Assembly (NCBI RefSeq): GCF_902830275.1 | Contig: NZ_CADESW010000008.1 | Span: 1 to 64,000 of the forward strand | Direction of reading: 5' to 3' | DNA from: Burkholderia stagnalis | GTDB taxonomy: Bacteria > Pseudomonadota > Gammaproteobacteria > Burkholderiales > Burkholderiaceae | Length of the DNA: 64,000 nucleotides | In this document: piece after piece, positions 32,571 through 42,585 of the stretch | How positions within the stretch are numbered: position 1 is the stretch's first letter | How the letters are laid out: each line of letters starts with the position of its first letter | Program-made: the position numbers and the translations under genes | The notes under the pieces: model-generated | The model's database searches: none | Told to the model about the DNA's origin: nothing | The model's input: only the letters and a program-made list of their open reading frames with translations

Positions 32571-34790
32571 CTACAGCACCGCGACGACCTTCACGCGCCC
32601 CGGCTCCGCCGCCGCGACCACCTGGCCGTCGACGCGCCGGAACGTCAGCGACACGCTGTCGTCACCCACCCGCAGGCCGTCGATCCGCAGCCAGTCGACG
32701 CCTTCCGGCAGCGTCGGCCGCTCGACCCGCACTTCGTGGCGCATGGCGTCGACGCTCACGCCGAGGCAGGCCTGCAGCATCATGAACGGCGCGCCTGCCG
32801 CCCACGCCTGCGGCAGGCACGCGACCGGATAGGCGGTCGGCGGCTCGCCGCGCCGGCGCGGGAACCCGCAGAACAGCTCCGGCAGCCGCATCTCGAAGCT
32901 CACCGCGGCCTCGAACAGCGCGCGCAGCAGGTTCAGCACGGCGGCCTTGTCGCCGTAGCGCGCGAGCCCGCGCGCGGCAAGCGCATTGTCGTGCGGCCAC
33001 ACCGAGCCGTTGTGGTACGCCATCGGGTTGAAGCGCGGCTGGCCGGCGGCCAGCGTGCGCACGCCCCAGCCGGTCTGGAACAGCGTCGAGCCGAGCACGT
33101 CCGCGACCGCCGCGCCGCGCGCCCGATCGGGCAGGCCGAACGCGAGCAGATGGCCGGCATTCGACGCGAGCACGCGACACAGCTCGCCGTGGCCGTCGAG
33201 CGCGATCCCGTAGAAATTCGCCTCCGGCATCCAGAACAGCGCCTCGACCTGTTCGCGCAACTGCTTCGCGCGCAGCGCATAGCGCGTCGCGTCGGCCGCG
33301 TGGCCGCGCCGCTGCGAGCACGCCGACATCGCGTCGAATGCCGCGCACGCATACGCCTGCACTTCGACGAGCGCGATCGGCCCGTCGGGGAAGCGGCCGT
33401 CCGCGTGGAACACCGAGTCGTGGCTGTCCTTCCAGCCCTGGTTCGCGAGGCCGCGCTCCGACGTGCGCTGGTAGTCAAGCAGTCCGTAGGGATTGCGGTC
33501 GCACTTGTCGGTCACCCACTGGATCGCGCGTTCGAGCGCGGGCCACAGCTCGTCGAGCAGCGCGTCGTCGCCGGTGTGCTCGACGTACGCGCCCGCCAGC
33601 ACGACGAACAGCGGCGTGGTGTCGACGCCGCCGTAGTACAGCTCGAACGGCACCTCGCCCGTCGCCGCCATCTCGCTCTTGCGGCATTCGTGCATGATCT
33701 TGCCCGGCTCGGCATCGCGAAACGCGGACGTCTCGCGCGCCTGGCGCGACGCGAGAAACCGCAGCACGCCGCGCGCGAGCGACGGCTGCAGCCACAGCAT
33801 CTGCAGCGACGTGATCACCGCGTCGCGGCCGAACGGCGTCGAGAACCACGGAATGCCCGCATACGGATACGGGCCCGTGTCGAGCTGCGTCGTCAGCAGG
33901 CCGAGATCCGCGAGCGATCGGTCGAGCCATGCATTGAACAGCGGGTTGCCGGTGCGCACGCGGGCCATCGTCGCGCGCCGCGCGCGCATCGCGCGGTGCA
34001 CCGCGACGAGCGCCGTGCGCAACGCGGGGCGGTCGCACGCAGGCGCTTCGCCCGGCACATCGCCGACCGTCGCCTCGACGGTCAGGTAGATCGACACGCA
34101 CGCCTGCGCGGCGATCGTCAGCGTGTAGTCGGCGCGATCGACCGACAGCACGTCGGGCGCCGGCGAGAAATTGAGCGTCACCGCGCGTTCGACGCCGTCG
34201 AGCCCGTCGTAGCGCAGGCGCACCGCGCCTGCTTCGATGCGCGGCGCGGCGACCGTGCCGCGGCGCACGCGCTGCGTGCCGCGCACCTCGAACATGTCCT
34301 TGAAATCGGCCGAGAACGACAGCGACAGCGGCACCTCGGCCTCGCTCGCGCCGTAGTTCGTCAACATCAGCGCCTCGTAGAGCACGTTGTTCGCGAGCAC
34401 GCGCATCCGCTCGATGTGGATCACGCCCTCGGGCGTCTCGCGGCCGCCGAGCGGCGGCAGCGGCCGGTTCGTCAGGTGCGCGGTGAACGATGCGTTGTCG
34501 GCGCTCGTCGCGCCCGACAGCAGCGACGGCGCGCGGCCGCCGAACGTCAGGCGCCAGTTCGACAGCACGCGCATGTCGTCGACGAACAGGCCGTCGTCGT
34601 GGCCGCCGATGTCGCCGAGGGCATCGCTGACCACGAACGCGTCGTCGGCCTTCAGCACGTACTGGTTGTTGCGCGCGGCCGCCAGCGGATCGGCTTCCGG
34701 CGCGATGAATGCGGGGCCCGACGCCTTGGTCGGAGGAAGGGGCGCGACCTGCGGCGCTTGCGTGGTCGTTGCGTCGGCTTGATTCGGCAT
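32571..34790 (-). CDS. Glycogen-debranching-like amylo-alpha-1,6-glucosidase
   Basis: The 739-aa protein has an N-terminal beta-sandwich domain of the glycogen-debranching N-term type (VVSDALGDIGGHDDGLFVDD, MLTNYGASEAEVPLSLSFSA). An (alpha/alpha)6 barrel follows with WFSTPFGRDAVITSLQMLWL, YYGGVDTTPLFVVLAGAYVE, GWKDSHDSVFHADGRFP and MAYHNGSVWPHDNALAARGL, where Asp and Glu residues act in hydrolysis. Relatives are annotated amylo-alpha-1,6-glucosidase (GH63/GH133-like). It is cytosolic by sequence and could trim storage or osmoregulated glucans. No glycogen or trehalose gene is next to it. Start chosen at MPNQADATTT (34790); the longer frame lacks a ribosome site. Confidence 0.82.
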   Translation of the reverse strand: MPNQADATTTQAPQVAPLPPTKASGPAFIAPEADPLAAARNNQYVLKADDAFVVSDALGDIGGHDDGLFVDDMRVLSNWRLTFGGRAPSLLSGATSADNASFTAHLTNRPLPPLGGRETPEGVIHIERMRVLANNVLYEALMLTNYGASEAEVPLSLSFSADFKDMFEVRGTQRVRRGTVAAPRIEAGAVRLRYDGLDGVERAVTLNFSPAPDVLSVDRADYTLTIAAQACVSIYLTVEATVGDVPGEAPACDRPALRTALVAVHRAMRARRATMARVRTGNPLFNAWLDRSLADLGLLTTQLDTGPYPYAGIPWFSTPFGRDAVITSLQMLWLQPSLARGVLRFLASRQARETSAFRDAEPGKIMHECRKSEMAATGEVPFELYYGGVDTTPLFVVLAGAYVEHTGDDALLDELWPALERAIQWVTDKCDRNPYGLLDYQRTSERGLANQGWKDSHDSVFHADGRFPDGPIALVEVQAYACAAFDAMSACSQRRGHAADATRYALRAKQLREQVEALFWMPEANFYGIALDGHGELCRVLASNAGHLLAFGLPDRARGAAVADVLGSTLFQTGWGVRTLAAGQPRFNPMAYHNGSVWPHDNALAARGLARYGDKAAVLNLLRALFEAAVSFEMRLPELFCGFPRRRGEPPTAYPVACLPQAWAAGAPFMMLQACLGVSVDAMRHEVRVERPTLPEGVDWLRIDGLRVGDDSVSLTFRRVDGQVVAAAEPGRVKVVAVL

Positions 34791-34961
34791 CGATGCTCCT
34801 GGGTCGGACAGCACGCGCGGCGCGCGTCGCCGGTTCCGCACAGGATAGGCCAGATTGCGCCGGGCGCGCAGCGAGCCGGATGCGCGGCGGCCCCGCGCGG
34901 CGTCGATGCCGGGCGGGGCCGCTTGTGTGTGCCGCCGTGTCGGCGGCCGGTCAGAGGTGGC

Positions 34962-37900
34962 TCAGAAGCGCCACAGGATGTTGCCGAGCACCGCGTTGTC
35001 GCGCACGCCGCTGCCGAACTGGCCGCTGTACGACACGCCGAGCGTCAGGTTCTTCGTCACGCTCGCGTCGAGCCCGACCTCGAGCACCGCGCTGTCGCGC
35101 GCGATCGGCACGCCCGCGACCTGGAACGACGAACTGCCGCTCGCAAACGCGAACGTCGACTTCGGCCGCGCGTTGCCGAACGCGTGCCGCCAGCCGACCG
35201 TCCCGCGCGCCGTCAGCGCGCCCTTCGCGAGCAAGCCGAGCTCCGTCGCCGCGCGCACGCCGAGGGTCGAGAAGCCGACGTGGCTCGTGTCCGAATCGGC
35301 GTGCAGCGCGGCCGCGCCGCCGGTTTCCGTGTAGCCGCTCGTATGCAGCCGCACGTACGCGAGCCCGGCGAACGGCTCGAGCGCGACGCGCCCCACGGGA
35401 ATCGCGTAGCCGACCTCGCCGAACACCTGCGCGGTGTTCGCGTTGTAGCCGGCCGAGTTGCTGTCGCTGAAGCCCGCGTACGACGGATGGCGGTCGCTGT
35501 TGATCCGGTGCCACGTGTACGCCGCGCCGCCGCGCACGCCGAGCGCGTCGAACTGCGTGCCGCCGTACAGCACGACCGAGTAGCTGTTCAGCGACGCCGA
35601 CGCGCTCTGGTCGTTGTCGAGCGAGCTGTGCGTGACGCTGCCCGCGAGGCCGACGCGCGTGCGCTCGTCGAGCGCCATGTCGGCGCCGGCGATGAAGCCC
35701 GTCATGCTGCGGTTGATCGTCGACGCGTTACCGTCGCCGGCCAGCCGGCTGCGGCCGCCGAAGCCCTGCCCCCACACGACCGGCCGGTACGGCACGTTGC
35801 TGACGCAGCCGGCGTGCGAGCCGAGCCGCCGCTCGGGCGCCAGCGTGTTGCCGCGCGCCGCGGCCGCGCCCGTGTCGTCGCACAGCGCCGAGCCGCCCGA
35901 CGACAGCGCCGCGAGCGGCCCCGAGCCCGCCGCGAGCCCCTGGCGCACGCGATCCGACACCGCGTCGCGCACGTAGCGGCTGTCGGTCATCAGCATGCTC
36001 TTCGCGCTCGCCTGGAACTCGCCGCCGAGCTGCCGGAACGCGGTGCGTGCGGTCGGCGCGTCGGCGACGAGCACCGAGTCGTACACCGGGTTGCCGTCGC
36101 CCAGCGTGCCGATCGCCGTGGCGACGGCCACTTCGTTCGGCGTCTTCGCGACCGACGCGAACGACGTGCCGTTCGCCCCCAGCTGCAGGTACACGTGAGT
36201 CGGGTCATAGCTGAGCGTCGGCGTGACGAACGCATAGTTCGAGCTCACGCCCGTGAACTGCCCCTGCACGCCGCCGACCGCGCTCAGGATCGTGTACGGC
36301 TGGTTGGCCTGATACGACGCCTGGCTCGCGATCACCTGCACATTGCCGCCGTTCAACGTCGCGCTGCCCGTCGCCGCGAGGCTGCCGCTTTGCTGCGGCG
36401 TCGTGGCGACCTGCATCGTCGAGCCCGGCTGGAACGTCACGTTGCCCGCGACGTTCAGCGCCTGCCCCGGCTGCGACAGCGACGCGGTGCCGCCGCTCGC
36501 GACGACGAGGCCGCCGATCGTGCCGGTGCCCGTGACCGTCGCGCCGCCCTGCACGGTCACGGCCGATGCGGCCAGCGAGCCGTTGACGGCCAGCGTGCCG
36601 GCCGCGACCGTCGTCGGCCCGGACAGCGTGCTCGTGCCGGTGAGCGTCAGCTGGCCGCTGCCCGCCTGCGTGAGCGAGCCGCTGCCGGACAGGATGCTGG
36701 CGACCATGACGTTGCCGGACTGGTTGAAGACGAGCGCGCCGTTGTTGGCGATGTCGCCCGCGACGCTGCCCGACGTGCCGCCGTTGCCGAGCTGCAGCGT
36801 GCCGCCGGCCGCGATCGTGGTGCCGCCCGTGTACGTGTTGCTGCCGGTCAGCACCTGGGTGCCGCTCGCCACCGTGACGCCGCCCGCGCCCGCGATCGTG
36901 CCGCCGAACGCGGTGCCGCCACCGTTCAGCGCCAGCGCGTTGCCGCCGAGATTCACGTTGGTGCCGGCCGCGCCCGACAGCGCGCCGATCGTCTGCGCGC
37001 CCGTCGCGCCGCTCACGTCGAGCGTCGCGCCCGTGCCGGCGAGGTTCACCGCGCCCGTCGACGCGAGGCTGCCGCCCGCGCCCAGCGCGAGCGTGCCTGC
37101 GTTGATCGTCGTGCCGCCGGTGTAGCCGGCCGCGCTCGCCAGCGTCACCGTCGCTGCGCCGGTCTTCACGAGCGCGCCCCCGCCGGTGATGCTGCCGCTC
37201 AGCGTGAGCGCGTTGCTGCCGCCGAGCGTCAGCGCCGCACCCGTCCCGAGGTTGACCGCGTTGCCGAACGTCATGCCGGTGCTCGTATCGAGCGTCGCGG
37301 CGCCGCCGACGTTCAGCGCGCCGTTGCCGAGCGCCCCGCTGTTGCCGAGCACCACGCTGCCGCTGTTCAGGTTCGTGCCGCCCGTGTACACGTTCACGCC
37401 GGTCAGCGTCTGCGTGCCGGTGCCGGCCAGCGTCAGGCTGCCGGCGCCGCCGATCGTGCCGCCGAAGGTGCCGCTGGCGGTTCCGCCCAGCGTCAGCGCG
37501 TTGCCGCCCAGATTGACGCTCGTGCCCGCGCCGCCCGACAGCGCGCCGAGCGACTGGGCACCCGTCGCTGCGCTCAGGTCGAGCGTCGCCCCCGCGCCGG
37601 CCAGGCTCACCGCGCCGGTCGACCCGAAACTGCCGCCCGCGCCGAGCGCCAGCGTGCCGTCGTTGATCGTCGTGGTGCCGGTGTACGTGTTCGCGCCCGT
37701 CAGCGTCGTGGTCGCCGGGCCGTTCTTGACGAGACCGCCCCCGCCGGAAATCGGGCCGCTCAGCCCGAGGGCATTGCTGCCGCCGAGCGTCAGCGCCGCG
37801 CCCGTCGCGAGGTTGACGGCATTGGTGAGCGTCAGGCTCGCGTTCGTATCCAGCGTGGCCGCACCGCCCACGTTCACCGCGCCGAAGCCGAGCGCCTGGT

Positions 37901-40556
37901 TATTGCCGAGCACGAGGGTGCCGCTGTTCAGGTTCGTGCCGCCCGTGTACGTGCTCGCGCCGTTCAGCGTCTGCGTGCCGCTGCCGGCCAGCGTCAAGGC
38001 GCCCGTGCCGCCGATCGCGCCGTTGTATGTCGCGCTGCCGCTGCCGCCCAGCGTCAGCGTGCTGCCGCCGAGGCTCACGTTCGTGCCTGCCACGCCCGTC
38101 AACGCGCCGATCCTCTGCGCGCCGCCCGCGCTGATGTCGAATGCGGCGCCCGCGTTCGCCAGGTTCACCGTGCCGTCCGCCCACAGGCTGCCGCCCGCGC
38201 CGATTGCCAGCGTGCCGGCGTTGATCGTCGTGCCGCCCGTGAAACTGCTCGCGCCCGTCAATGTCGTCGTCGCCGCGCCGTTCTTCACGAGCGCGCCGCC
38301 ACCGGTAATCTGGCCGCTCAGCCCGAGGGCGTTGCTGCCGCCGAGCGTCAGCGTCTTGCCCGTCCCGAGGTTGATGGCGTTGGCGACCGTCATGCTCGTG
38401 GTCGTATCGAGCGTCGCCGTGCCGCCGACGTTCAGCGCGCCGTTGCCGAGCGCGTTGCCATTGCCGAGCACGAGGCTGCCGGCGTTCAGCGTCGTGCCGC
38501 CCGTAAAGTTGTTCGCACCGGACACCGTCAGCGTCCCCGCGCCGTTCTTCACGAGGCCGCCCGCGCCGGAGATCGTGCCGCCCAGGCCGAGATCGGTGCT
38601 GCCGGCGAGCGTCAGCGTCGTGCCCGTGGCGAGGTTGACGGCGTTCGCGAGCGACACGTTGGTGGTCGCGTCGAGCGTGGACGAGCCGCTGACGTTCACC
38701 GCGCCGATGCCGAGCGCCGTATTGCTGCCGACGGCGAGATTGCCGCCATTCAGGTTCGTGCCGCCCGTGTACACGTTCACGCCGGTCAGCGTCTGCGTGC
38801 CGGCGCCTGACAGCGTCAGGCTGCCCGAGCCGCTGATCGTGCCAGCGTAGGTCGCGTTGATGCTGCCGCCGAGCGTCAGCGAATTGCCGCCGAGATCCAC
38901 GGTCGTGCCGGCCGCGCCCGCCAGCGCGCCGATCGTCCGCGCGCCCGACGCGGTGCTCAGGTCGAACGTCGCGCCCGCGCCGGTCAGGTTGACCGTGCCC
39001 GTCGTCGCCAGGCTGCCGGCGCCGCTCAGCGCGAGCGTGCCGCTGTTGATCGTCGTGTCGCCCGTATACGTGTTCATGCCGCTCAGCGTCGTCCTCCCCG
39101 CACCGTTCTTCACGAGGCCGCCGTCGCCGCTGATCGTGCCGGACAGCCCGAGATCGTTGCTGCCGCCGATCGTCAGCGTCGAGCCGTTGTTGAGATTGAC
39201 CGCGTTGTTGAGCGTGACGTTCGTGCTCGTGTCGAGCGTCGCCGCGGCATTGACGTTCAGCGCGCCGACGCCGAGCGCCCCGTTGTTGCCGGCCACCAGG
39301 CCGCCGCCGTTCAGGTTCGTGCCACCCGTGAACGTGTTCGCGCCGGACAGCGTCAGCGTGCCGCCATCGTTCTTCGTCAGCGCGCCGCTGCCCGACACCG
39401 TGCCCGACAGCGTGATCCCGGTCGCGCCCTGCACCGTCAGCCCGCCCACGAGCGCCACGTTGTTGGATACGTTGAGCCCCGCCGTGCCCGCCTGCAGCGC
39501 GCCGCCGCCGCCGGTGATGGTGCCGGTGCCGAGCGACGCGTTGTCGTTGATGATCGCGACGCCGCCCGACAGCGTCGCGTCCTGCGCGGTGGACGCGCCA
39601 TTGATCGTCCAGGTGCCGTTCTCGACGCTCAGGTGATTGAAGTTGATGTAGTTGTTGACCGCGATCGTGCCGTTCGCAGGGGTGCCCTGCTGCAGCTTGA
39701 GCGTGTTGTCGCCGCCCGCGCCGCCGTCGACGATGCCCGTCTGCGCCACGTTGAGCGTGTTCGGACCGACCGTGATGTTGAACGCGGTGCCGGTGCCGCC
39801 CGCCGTGTTGACCGACGAGCCTGTCTTCGCGATGAACGTGTTGTTGCTGTTCGCGCCCATCGACACGCTGCCGTTGATCGTGCCCGAGTTGGTGAACGTA
39901 TTGCCCTGCCCGGGCGTGCCGTTCGTGCCGAGCGACACGCGGCCGTTGATCGTGCCGCTGTTCGTCATGTTGACCTTGCCGCCGCCGTATGCGGCGACCA
40001 CGGGCGCATCCGCGCCGGACAGCGTCGCGCCGACCAGCGGGTTCGAGCCGATCGTGCCGGTGTTCGTGATGGTCGACGTGCCGCCCGTGCCGTTCTGGAC
40101 CGACAGCGCCATGCCCGTCACGCCGCTGATCGCGACCCCGGTCGAGCCGTTCATCGTGCCGTTGTTGGTGACGGTGGCGGTGCTCGCCGACGCATTGCCG
40201 ACCACCGCGCCGCTCGACAGCACGCCGAGCCCCGAGCCGAGCGCCGACGGGTCGATCGTGCCGTTGTTGGTCAGCGTGGTGTTGTTGCCGGTCAGCGACA
40301 TCGCCGTGCCGCCGACGCCGAGCAGCACGCCGACGCTCGCACCCGGGTTGACGGTCGCGTTGATGTTGTTCGCGCTGTTCGCATAGCTCGGCGCGAGCGG
40401 GTTGGCGACGCCCGAGCAGGTCACGGTGGTGCCCGCCGTGCTGCAGGTCGCGTACGCCGGAACGATGCCGGCGCCGGAGAGCGCGAGGCAGACGCCGGTC
40501 GGCAGCAGGAAGCGCGGGAGTGTCTCTTTGGTTTTTCTCGAACGCATGCGGTTCAT
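34962..40556 (-). CDS. Giant autotransporter (type Va) with repeated passenger
   Basis: The 1864-aa protein starts at 40556 behind AGGAGAG. It has a signal peptide (PTGVCLALSGAGIVPAYA), then a beta-helical passenger rich in Gly/Thr/Asn. Passenger-associated repeats such as LVKNGAGTLTVSGANNFTGG and TLNAGSLVLGNG recur; a 561-bp unit (187 aa) is detectable, e.g. from 39312 to 38751 and from 37929 to 37368. The last about 280 residues form the beta-barrel translocator (PVVWGQGFGGRSRLAGDGNA, TWHRINSDRHPSYAGFSDS) ending in Phe. The passenger carries no protease triad, so adhesion or aggregation is the likely role. A 21-bp dyad and a weak promoter lie upstream. Confidence 0.9.
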   Translation of the reverse strand: MNRMRSRKTKETLPRFLLPTGVCLALSGAGIVPAYATCSTAGTTVTCSGVANPLAPSYANSANNINATVNPGASVGVLLGVGGTAMSLTGNNTTLTNNGTIDPSALGSGLGVLSSGAVVGNASASTATVTNNGTMNGSTGVAISGVTGMALSVQNGTGGTSTITNTGTIGSNPLVGATLSGADAPVVAAYGGGKVNMTNSGTINGRVSLGTNGTPGQGNTFTNSGTINGSVSMGANSNNTFIAKTGSSVNTAGGTGTAFNITVGPNTLNVAQTGIVDGGAGGDNTLKLQQGTPANGTIAVNNYINFNHLSVENGTWTINGASTAQDATLSGGVAIINDNASLGTGTITGGGGALQAGTAGLNVSNNVALVGGLTVQGATGITLSGTVSGSGALTKNDGGTLTLSGANTFTGGTNLNGGGLVAGNNGALGVGALNVNAAATLDTSTNVTLNNAVNLNNGSTLTIGGSNDLGLSGTISGDGGLVKNGAGRTTLSGMNTYTGDTTINSGTLALSGAGSLATTGTVNLTGAGATFDLSTASGARTIGALAGAAGTTVDLGGNSLTLGGSINATYAGTISGSGSLTLSGAGTQTLTGVNVYTGGTNLNGGNLAVGSNTALGIGAVNVSGSSTLDATTNVSLANAVNLATGTTLTLAGSTDLGLGGTISGAGGLVKNGAGTLTVSGANNFTGGTTLNAGSLVLGNGNALGNGALNVGGTATLDTTTSMTVANAINLGTGKTLTLGGSNALGLSGQITGGGALVKNGAATTTLTGASSFTGGTTINAGTLAIGAGGSLWADGTVNLANAGAAFDISAGGAQRIGALTGVAGTNVSLGGSTLTLGGSGSATYNGAIGGTGALTLAGSGTQTLNGASTYTGGTNLNSGTLVLGNNQALGFGAVNVGGAATLDTNASLTLTNAVNLATGAALTLGGSNALGLSGPISGGGGLVKNGPATTTLTGANTYTGTTTINDGTLALGAGGSFGSTGAVSLAGAGATLDLSAATGAQSLGALSGGAGTSVNLGGNALTLGGTASGTFGGTIGGAGSLTLAGTGTQTLTGVNVYTGGTNLNSGSVVLGNSGALGNGALNVGGAATLDTSTGMTFGNAVNLGTGAALTLGGSNALTLSGSITGGGALVKTGAATVTLASAAGYTGGTTINAGTLALGAGGSLASTGAVNLAGTGATLDVSGATGAQTIGALSGAAGTNVNLGGNALALNGGGTAFGGTIAGAGGVTVASGTQVLTGSNTYTGGTTIAAGGTLQLGNGGTSGSVAGDIANNGALVFNQSGNVMVASILSGSGSLTQAGSGQLTLTGTSTLSGPTTVAAGTLAVNGSLAASAVTVQGGATVTGTGTIGGLVVASGGTASLSQPGQALNVAGNVTFQPGSTMQVATTPQQSGSLAATGSATLNGGNVQVIASQASYQANQPYTILSAVGGVQGQFTGVSSNYAFVTPTLSYDPTHVYLQLGANGTSFASVAKTPNEVAVATAIGTLGDGNPVYDSVLVADAPTARTAFRQLGGEFQASAKSMLMTDSRYVRDAVSDRVRQGLAAGSGPLAALSSGGSALCDDTGAAAARGNTLAPERRLGSHAGCVSNVPYRPVVWGQGFGGRSRLAGDGNASTINRSMTGFIAGADMALDERTRVGLAGSVTHSSLDNDQSASASLNSYSVVLYGGTQFDALGVRGGAAYTWHRINSDRHPSYAGFSDSNSAGYNANTAQVFGEVGYAIPVGRVALEPFAGLAYVRLHTSGYTETGGAAALHADSDTSHVGFSTLGVRAATELGLLAKGALTARGTVGWRHAFGNARPKSTFAFASGSSSFQVAGVPIARDSAVLEVGLDASVTKNLTLGVSYSGQFGSGVRDNAVLGNILWRF

Positions 40557-40789
40557 GCTGATTCTCTCCTGTCAGCAGATACGGACGGCAAGGAACGGCT
40601 CGATGGCTCTTGATGGCAACGACGACGGCTGAAAATCGCGGGCAAACACGTACCCCTCCGACGCCGCGGAAAACGTTGTCGGCGGATGGATTCAGATGGT
40701 GAAGATTGAAATCGGCCCGGAAATGCGAACAGCGACGCTAGTCAAATGGCATGACGGCGACCCCTCTGGCAGCGACATTCTGGTTGATT

Positions 40790-40818
40790 TGATAACTGCC
40801 CTGCGTTTTGTCAGACAA
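40790..40818 (-). promoter_or_regulatory. Possible promoter of the autotransporter gene
   Basis: On the minus strand TTGTCT (40813-40818), 17 bases and TTATCA (40790-40795) make a sigma70-like pair about 230 bp before the autotransporter start. Both boxes match consensus at only four positions, so this is tentative. Confidence 0.3.
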
Positions 40819-40894
40819 GGCTATATCAAACCAACCCTATTTGCCAATCGATATGTCGAGATGAATTGACTTGGGTAGCCGGATATCGACTGGA

Positions 40895-40915
40895 TTGCAT
40901 GATTCAGTCATGCAA
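40895..40915. promoter_or_regulatory. Perfect dyad TTGCATGA-N5-TCATGCAA
   Basis: Two perfect 8-bp arms, TTGCATGA (40895-40902) and TCATGCAA (40908-40915), flank TTCAG. It lies about 77 bp upstream of the candidate -35 of the autotransporter and looks like an operator for a dimeric regulator. No regulator gene is adjacent. Confidence 0.55.
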
Positions 40916-41304
40916 ATCGCTGCGTGCGATCGCAGCGCCGGCGCGCAAAGGCTTTCCGGCAGGGCACAACGGCGTGAAACGTTTAGCACGGCGACGCGGG
41001 CGCATGCCGTCGCGCGCCACTCCCGGGAATGCCGCGGCGCAATAGTTTTCAAACTGAAAAAATTGCCGATTTTATTCGTTAATCGCCGAAATAATTAAGT
41101 TTTCGATTAACGGCGAGAATCCCTTTTTTTCGGGCCTTTCATTTCGGATTTCGATTCACCCGAACGAAGTGTGGCGTGAAATGTGCAATTTGATTCGATG
41201 ACCGACGGGGGATCGTCGGGGGGCGCGCGGGCTGCGCCGCAACAACCGTGGAGGAAGAGAAATGGGGCCGAATATTTGAACGGCGGCCCCGGCCGTGTCG
41301 CGCG

Positions 41305-42339
41305 TCAGGCTGCCGCGCGCACCGGGAACTGCCCCATCGCCGCGCCCGCGCCGCGCACCGCGCAGGTCAGCGGATCGTCCGCGACCCGTGCCGTGAGGCC
41401 GGTCTCGTCGTGCAGCCGCTTGGCGAGATTTGCGAGCAGCGATCCGCCGCCCGTCAGCACGATGCCGCGATCCGCGATGTCGGTGATCAGCTCGGGCGGC
41501 GCGTTCTCGAGCGTGCGCTTGACCGCGCTCACGACCGCGTTCAGCGGTGCGGCGAGCGCGTCGGCGATGTCGTGGTTGCTGAGCTCGATCGTGCGCGGCA
41601 GGCCGTCGACGACGCTGCGGCCAACCGCCCGCATCGTGTCGCGCGGCACGTTGGCGCTCGCGGTGCCGATCGTCTTCTTCACATGCTCGGCGGTCTGCTC
41701 GCCGAGCTGGACGCCGTACAGCGTGCGGATATGGTTGACGATCGCCGCGTCGAACTGCTCGCCGCCGACGCGGATCGCCTCGCGATAGACGATGCCGCCG
41801 AGCGCGATCACCGCGACCTCGGTCGTGCCGCCGCCGATGTCGACGACCAGCGAGCCGATCGCGTCGGTCACCGGCAGCCCTGCGCCGAACGCGGCGGCGA
41901 GCGTCTCGTCGACCAGCGTGACGCGCGCGGCGCCCGCCGCGAGCGCCGCCTCGGACAGCGCGTGCCGCTCGACCGCCGTCGCCCCGGACGGCACGCACAA
42001 CGTGACCTCGACGCGCCGGCCGAAGCGCGAGCGCGTGCGCGACATGTCAATGAAGTGACGGATCATCTGCTCGGCCGCGTGCGCGTCGGCGATCACGCCG
42101 TGCTGCAGCGGCCGCACCGCTTCAAGATGCACCGGCTCGCGGCCGAGCAGCGCTTTCGCGCGCTCGCCGACCGCCTCCAGCATCGGCCGGGCAACCGCGC
42201 CGTCCGGCTTGCGGAAACAGATGACCGACGGCTGGTTCAGCACCACGCCCCGCTCGTGCGTGTAGATCCGCGTGGTCGCGGTACCCGTATCGATCGCAAC
42301 GGGTTGCGCAAACAGCTTTCCGAACAGCGGTGTCGGCAT
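41305..42339 (-). CDS. MreB-like actin-family protein (paralogue)
   Basis: The 344-aa protein has the actin-fold phosphate loops AIDTGTATTRIY and LVVDIGGGTTEVAVIALGG, the connect segment RHFIDMSRTRSRFGRRVEVT, and the adenosine motif ADRGIVLTGGGSLLANLAKR. The length is that of MreB. The usual chromosomal mreB sits with mreC, mreD and rodA; none is here, so this is a stand-alone second copy. The product could form filaments under the inner membrane or serve a special growth condition. The first loop reads DTGTATTRI, where MreB has DLGTANTLI, a difference at positions contacting nucleotide. Start chosen at MPTPLFGKLF. Confidence 0.85.
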   Translation of the reverse strand: MPTPLFGKLFAQPVAIDTGTATTRIYTHERGVVLNQPSVICFRKPDGAVARPMLEAVGERAKALLGREPVHLEAVRPLQHGVIADAHAAEQMIRHFIDMSRTRSRFGRRVEVTLCVPSGATAVERHALSEAALAAGAARVTLVDETLAAAFGAGLPVTDAIGSLVVDIGGGTTEVAVIALGGIVYREAIRVGGEQFDAAIVNHIRTLYGVQLGEQTAEHVKKTIGTASANVPRDTMRAVGRSVVDGLPRTIELSNHDIADALAAPLNAVVSAVKRTLENAPPELITDIADRGIVLTGGGSLLANLAKRLHDETGLTARVADDPLTCAVRGAGAAMGQFPVRAAA

Positions 42340-42585
42340 GATCAGGCCCTTTACAAACGGGTGAAACGTTTTCGGCGACGCACGGCGTGTGCCCGCCCAT
42401 CTCCGGCTTAGCGGCAAATTGTGCCGATACTTTAATCAAATCTCGTGATTTTTTCGCGACTAAATGACCGGTGTCCGCCCCGCCGGCGCATCCGTGCCTC
42501 GCTCCGTACCCCTAAAACACGTTAATCTCTCGGTTTTGCCTGCTCCCGCCAGGCACCCGCTGCCCGATCACGCCAGGTAAACACG

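Larger units (their letters stand above)
40557..41304. other. Long A/T-rich intergenic region upstream of the autotransporter
   Basis: This 748-bp gap separates the leftward MreB-like gene from the leftward autotransporter gene. I see no supportable gene; frames of 71-75 codons at 40837-41098 on both strands lack ribosome sites. It holds a candidate promoter (40790-40818), a perfect dyad (40895-40915) and the inverted repeat CGTTAATCG-N18-CGATTAACG (41077-41112), the last followed on the + strand by CCCTTTTTTT. Confidence 0.5.

Noticed and set aside
32355..38810. A 2151-codon open frame on the + strand
   Set aside because: It is antisense to the debranching-like enzyme and autotransporter. 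It is Arg/His-rich, has no ribosome site or domain, and arises from G+C-rich third positions of the real genes.
40837..41098. Small open frames on both strands in the long intergenic gap
   Set aside because: No ribosome site, no hydrophobic or other pattern, and the strands overlap each other.
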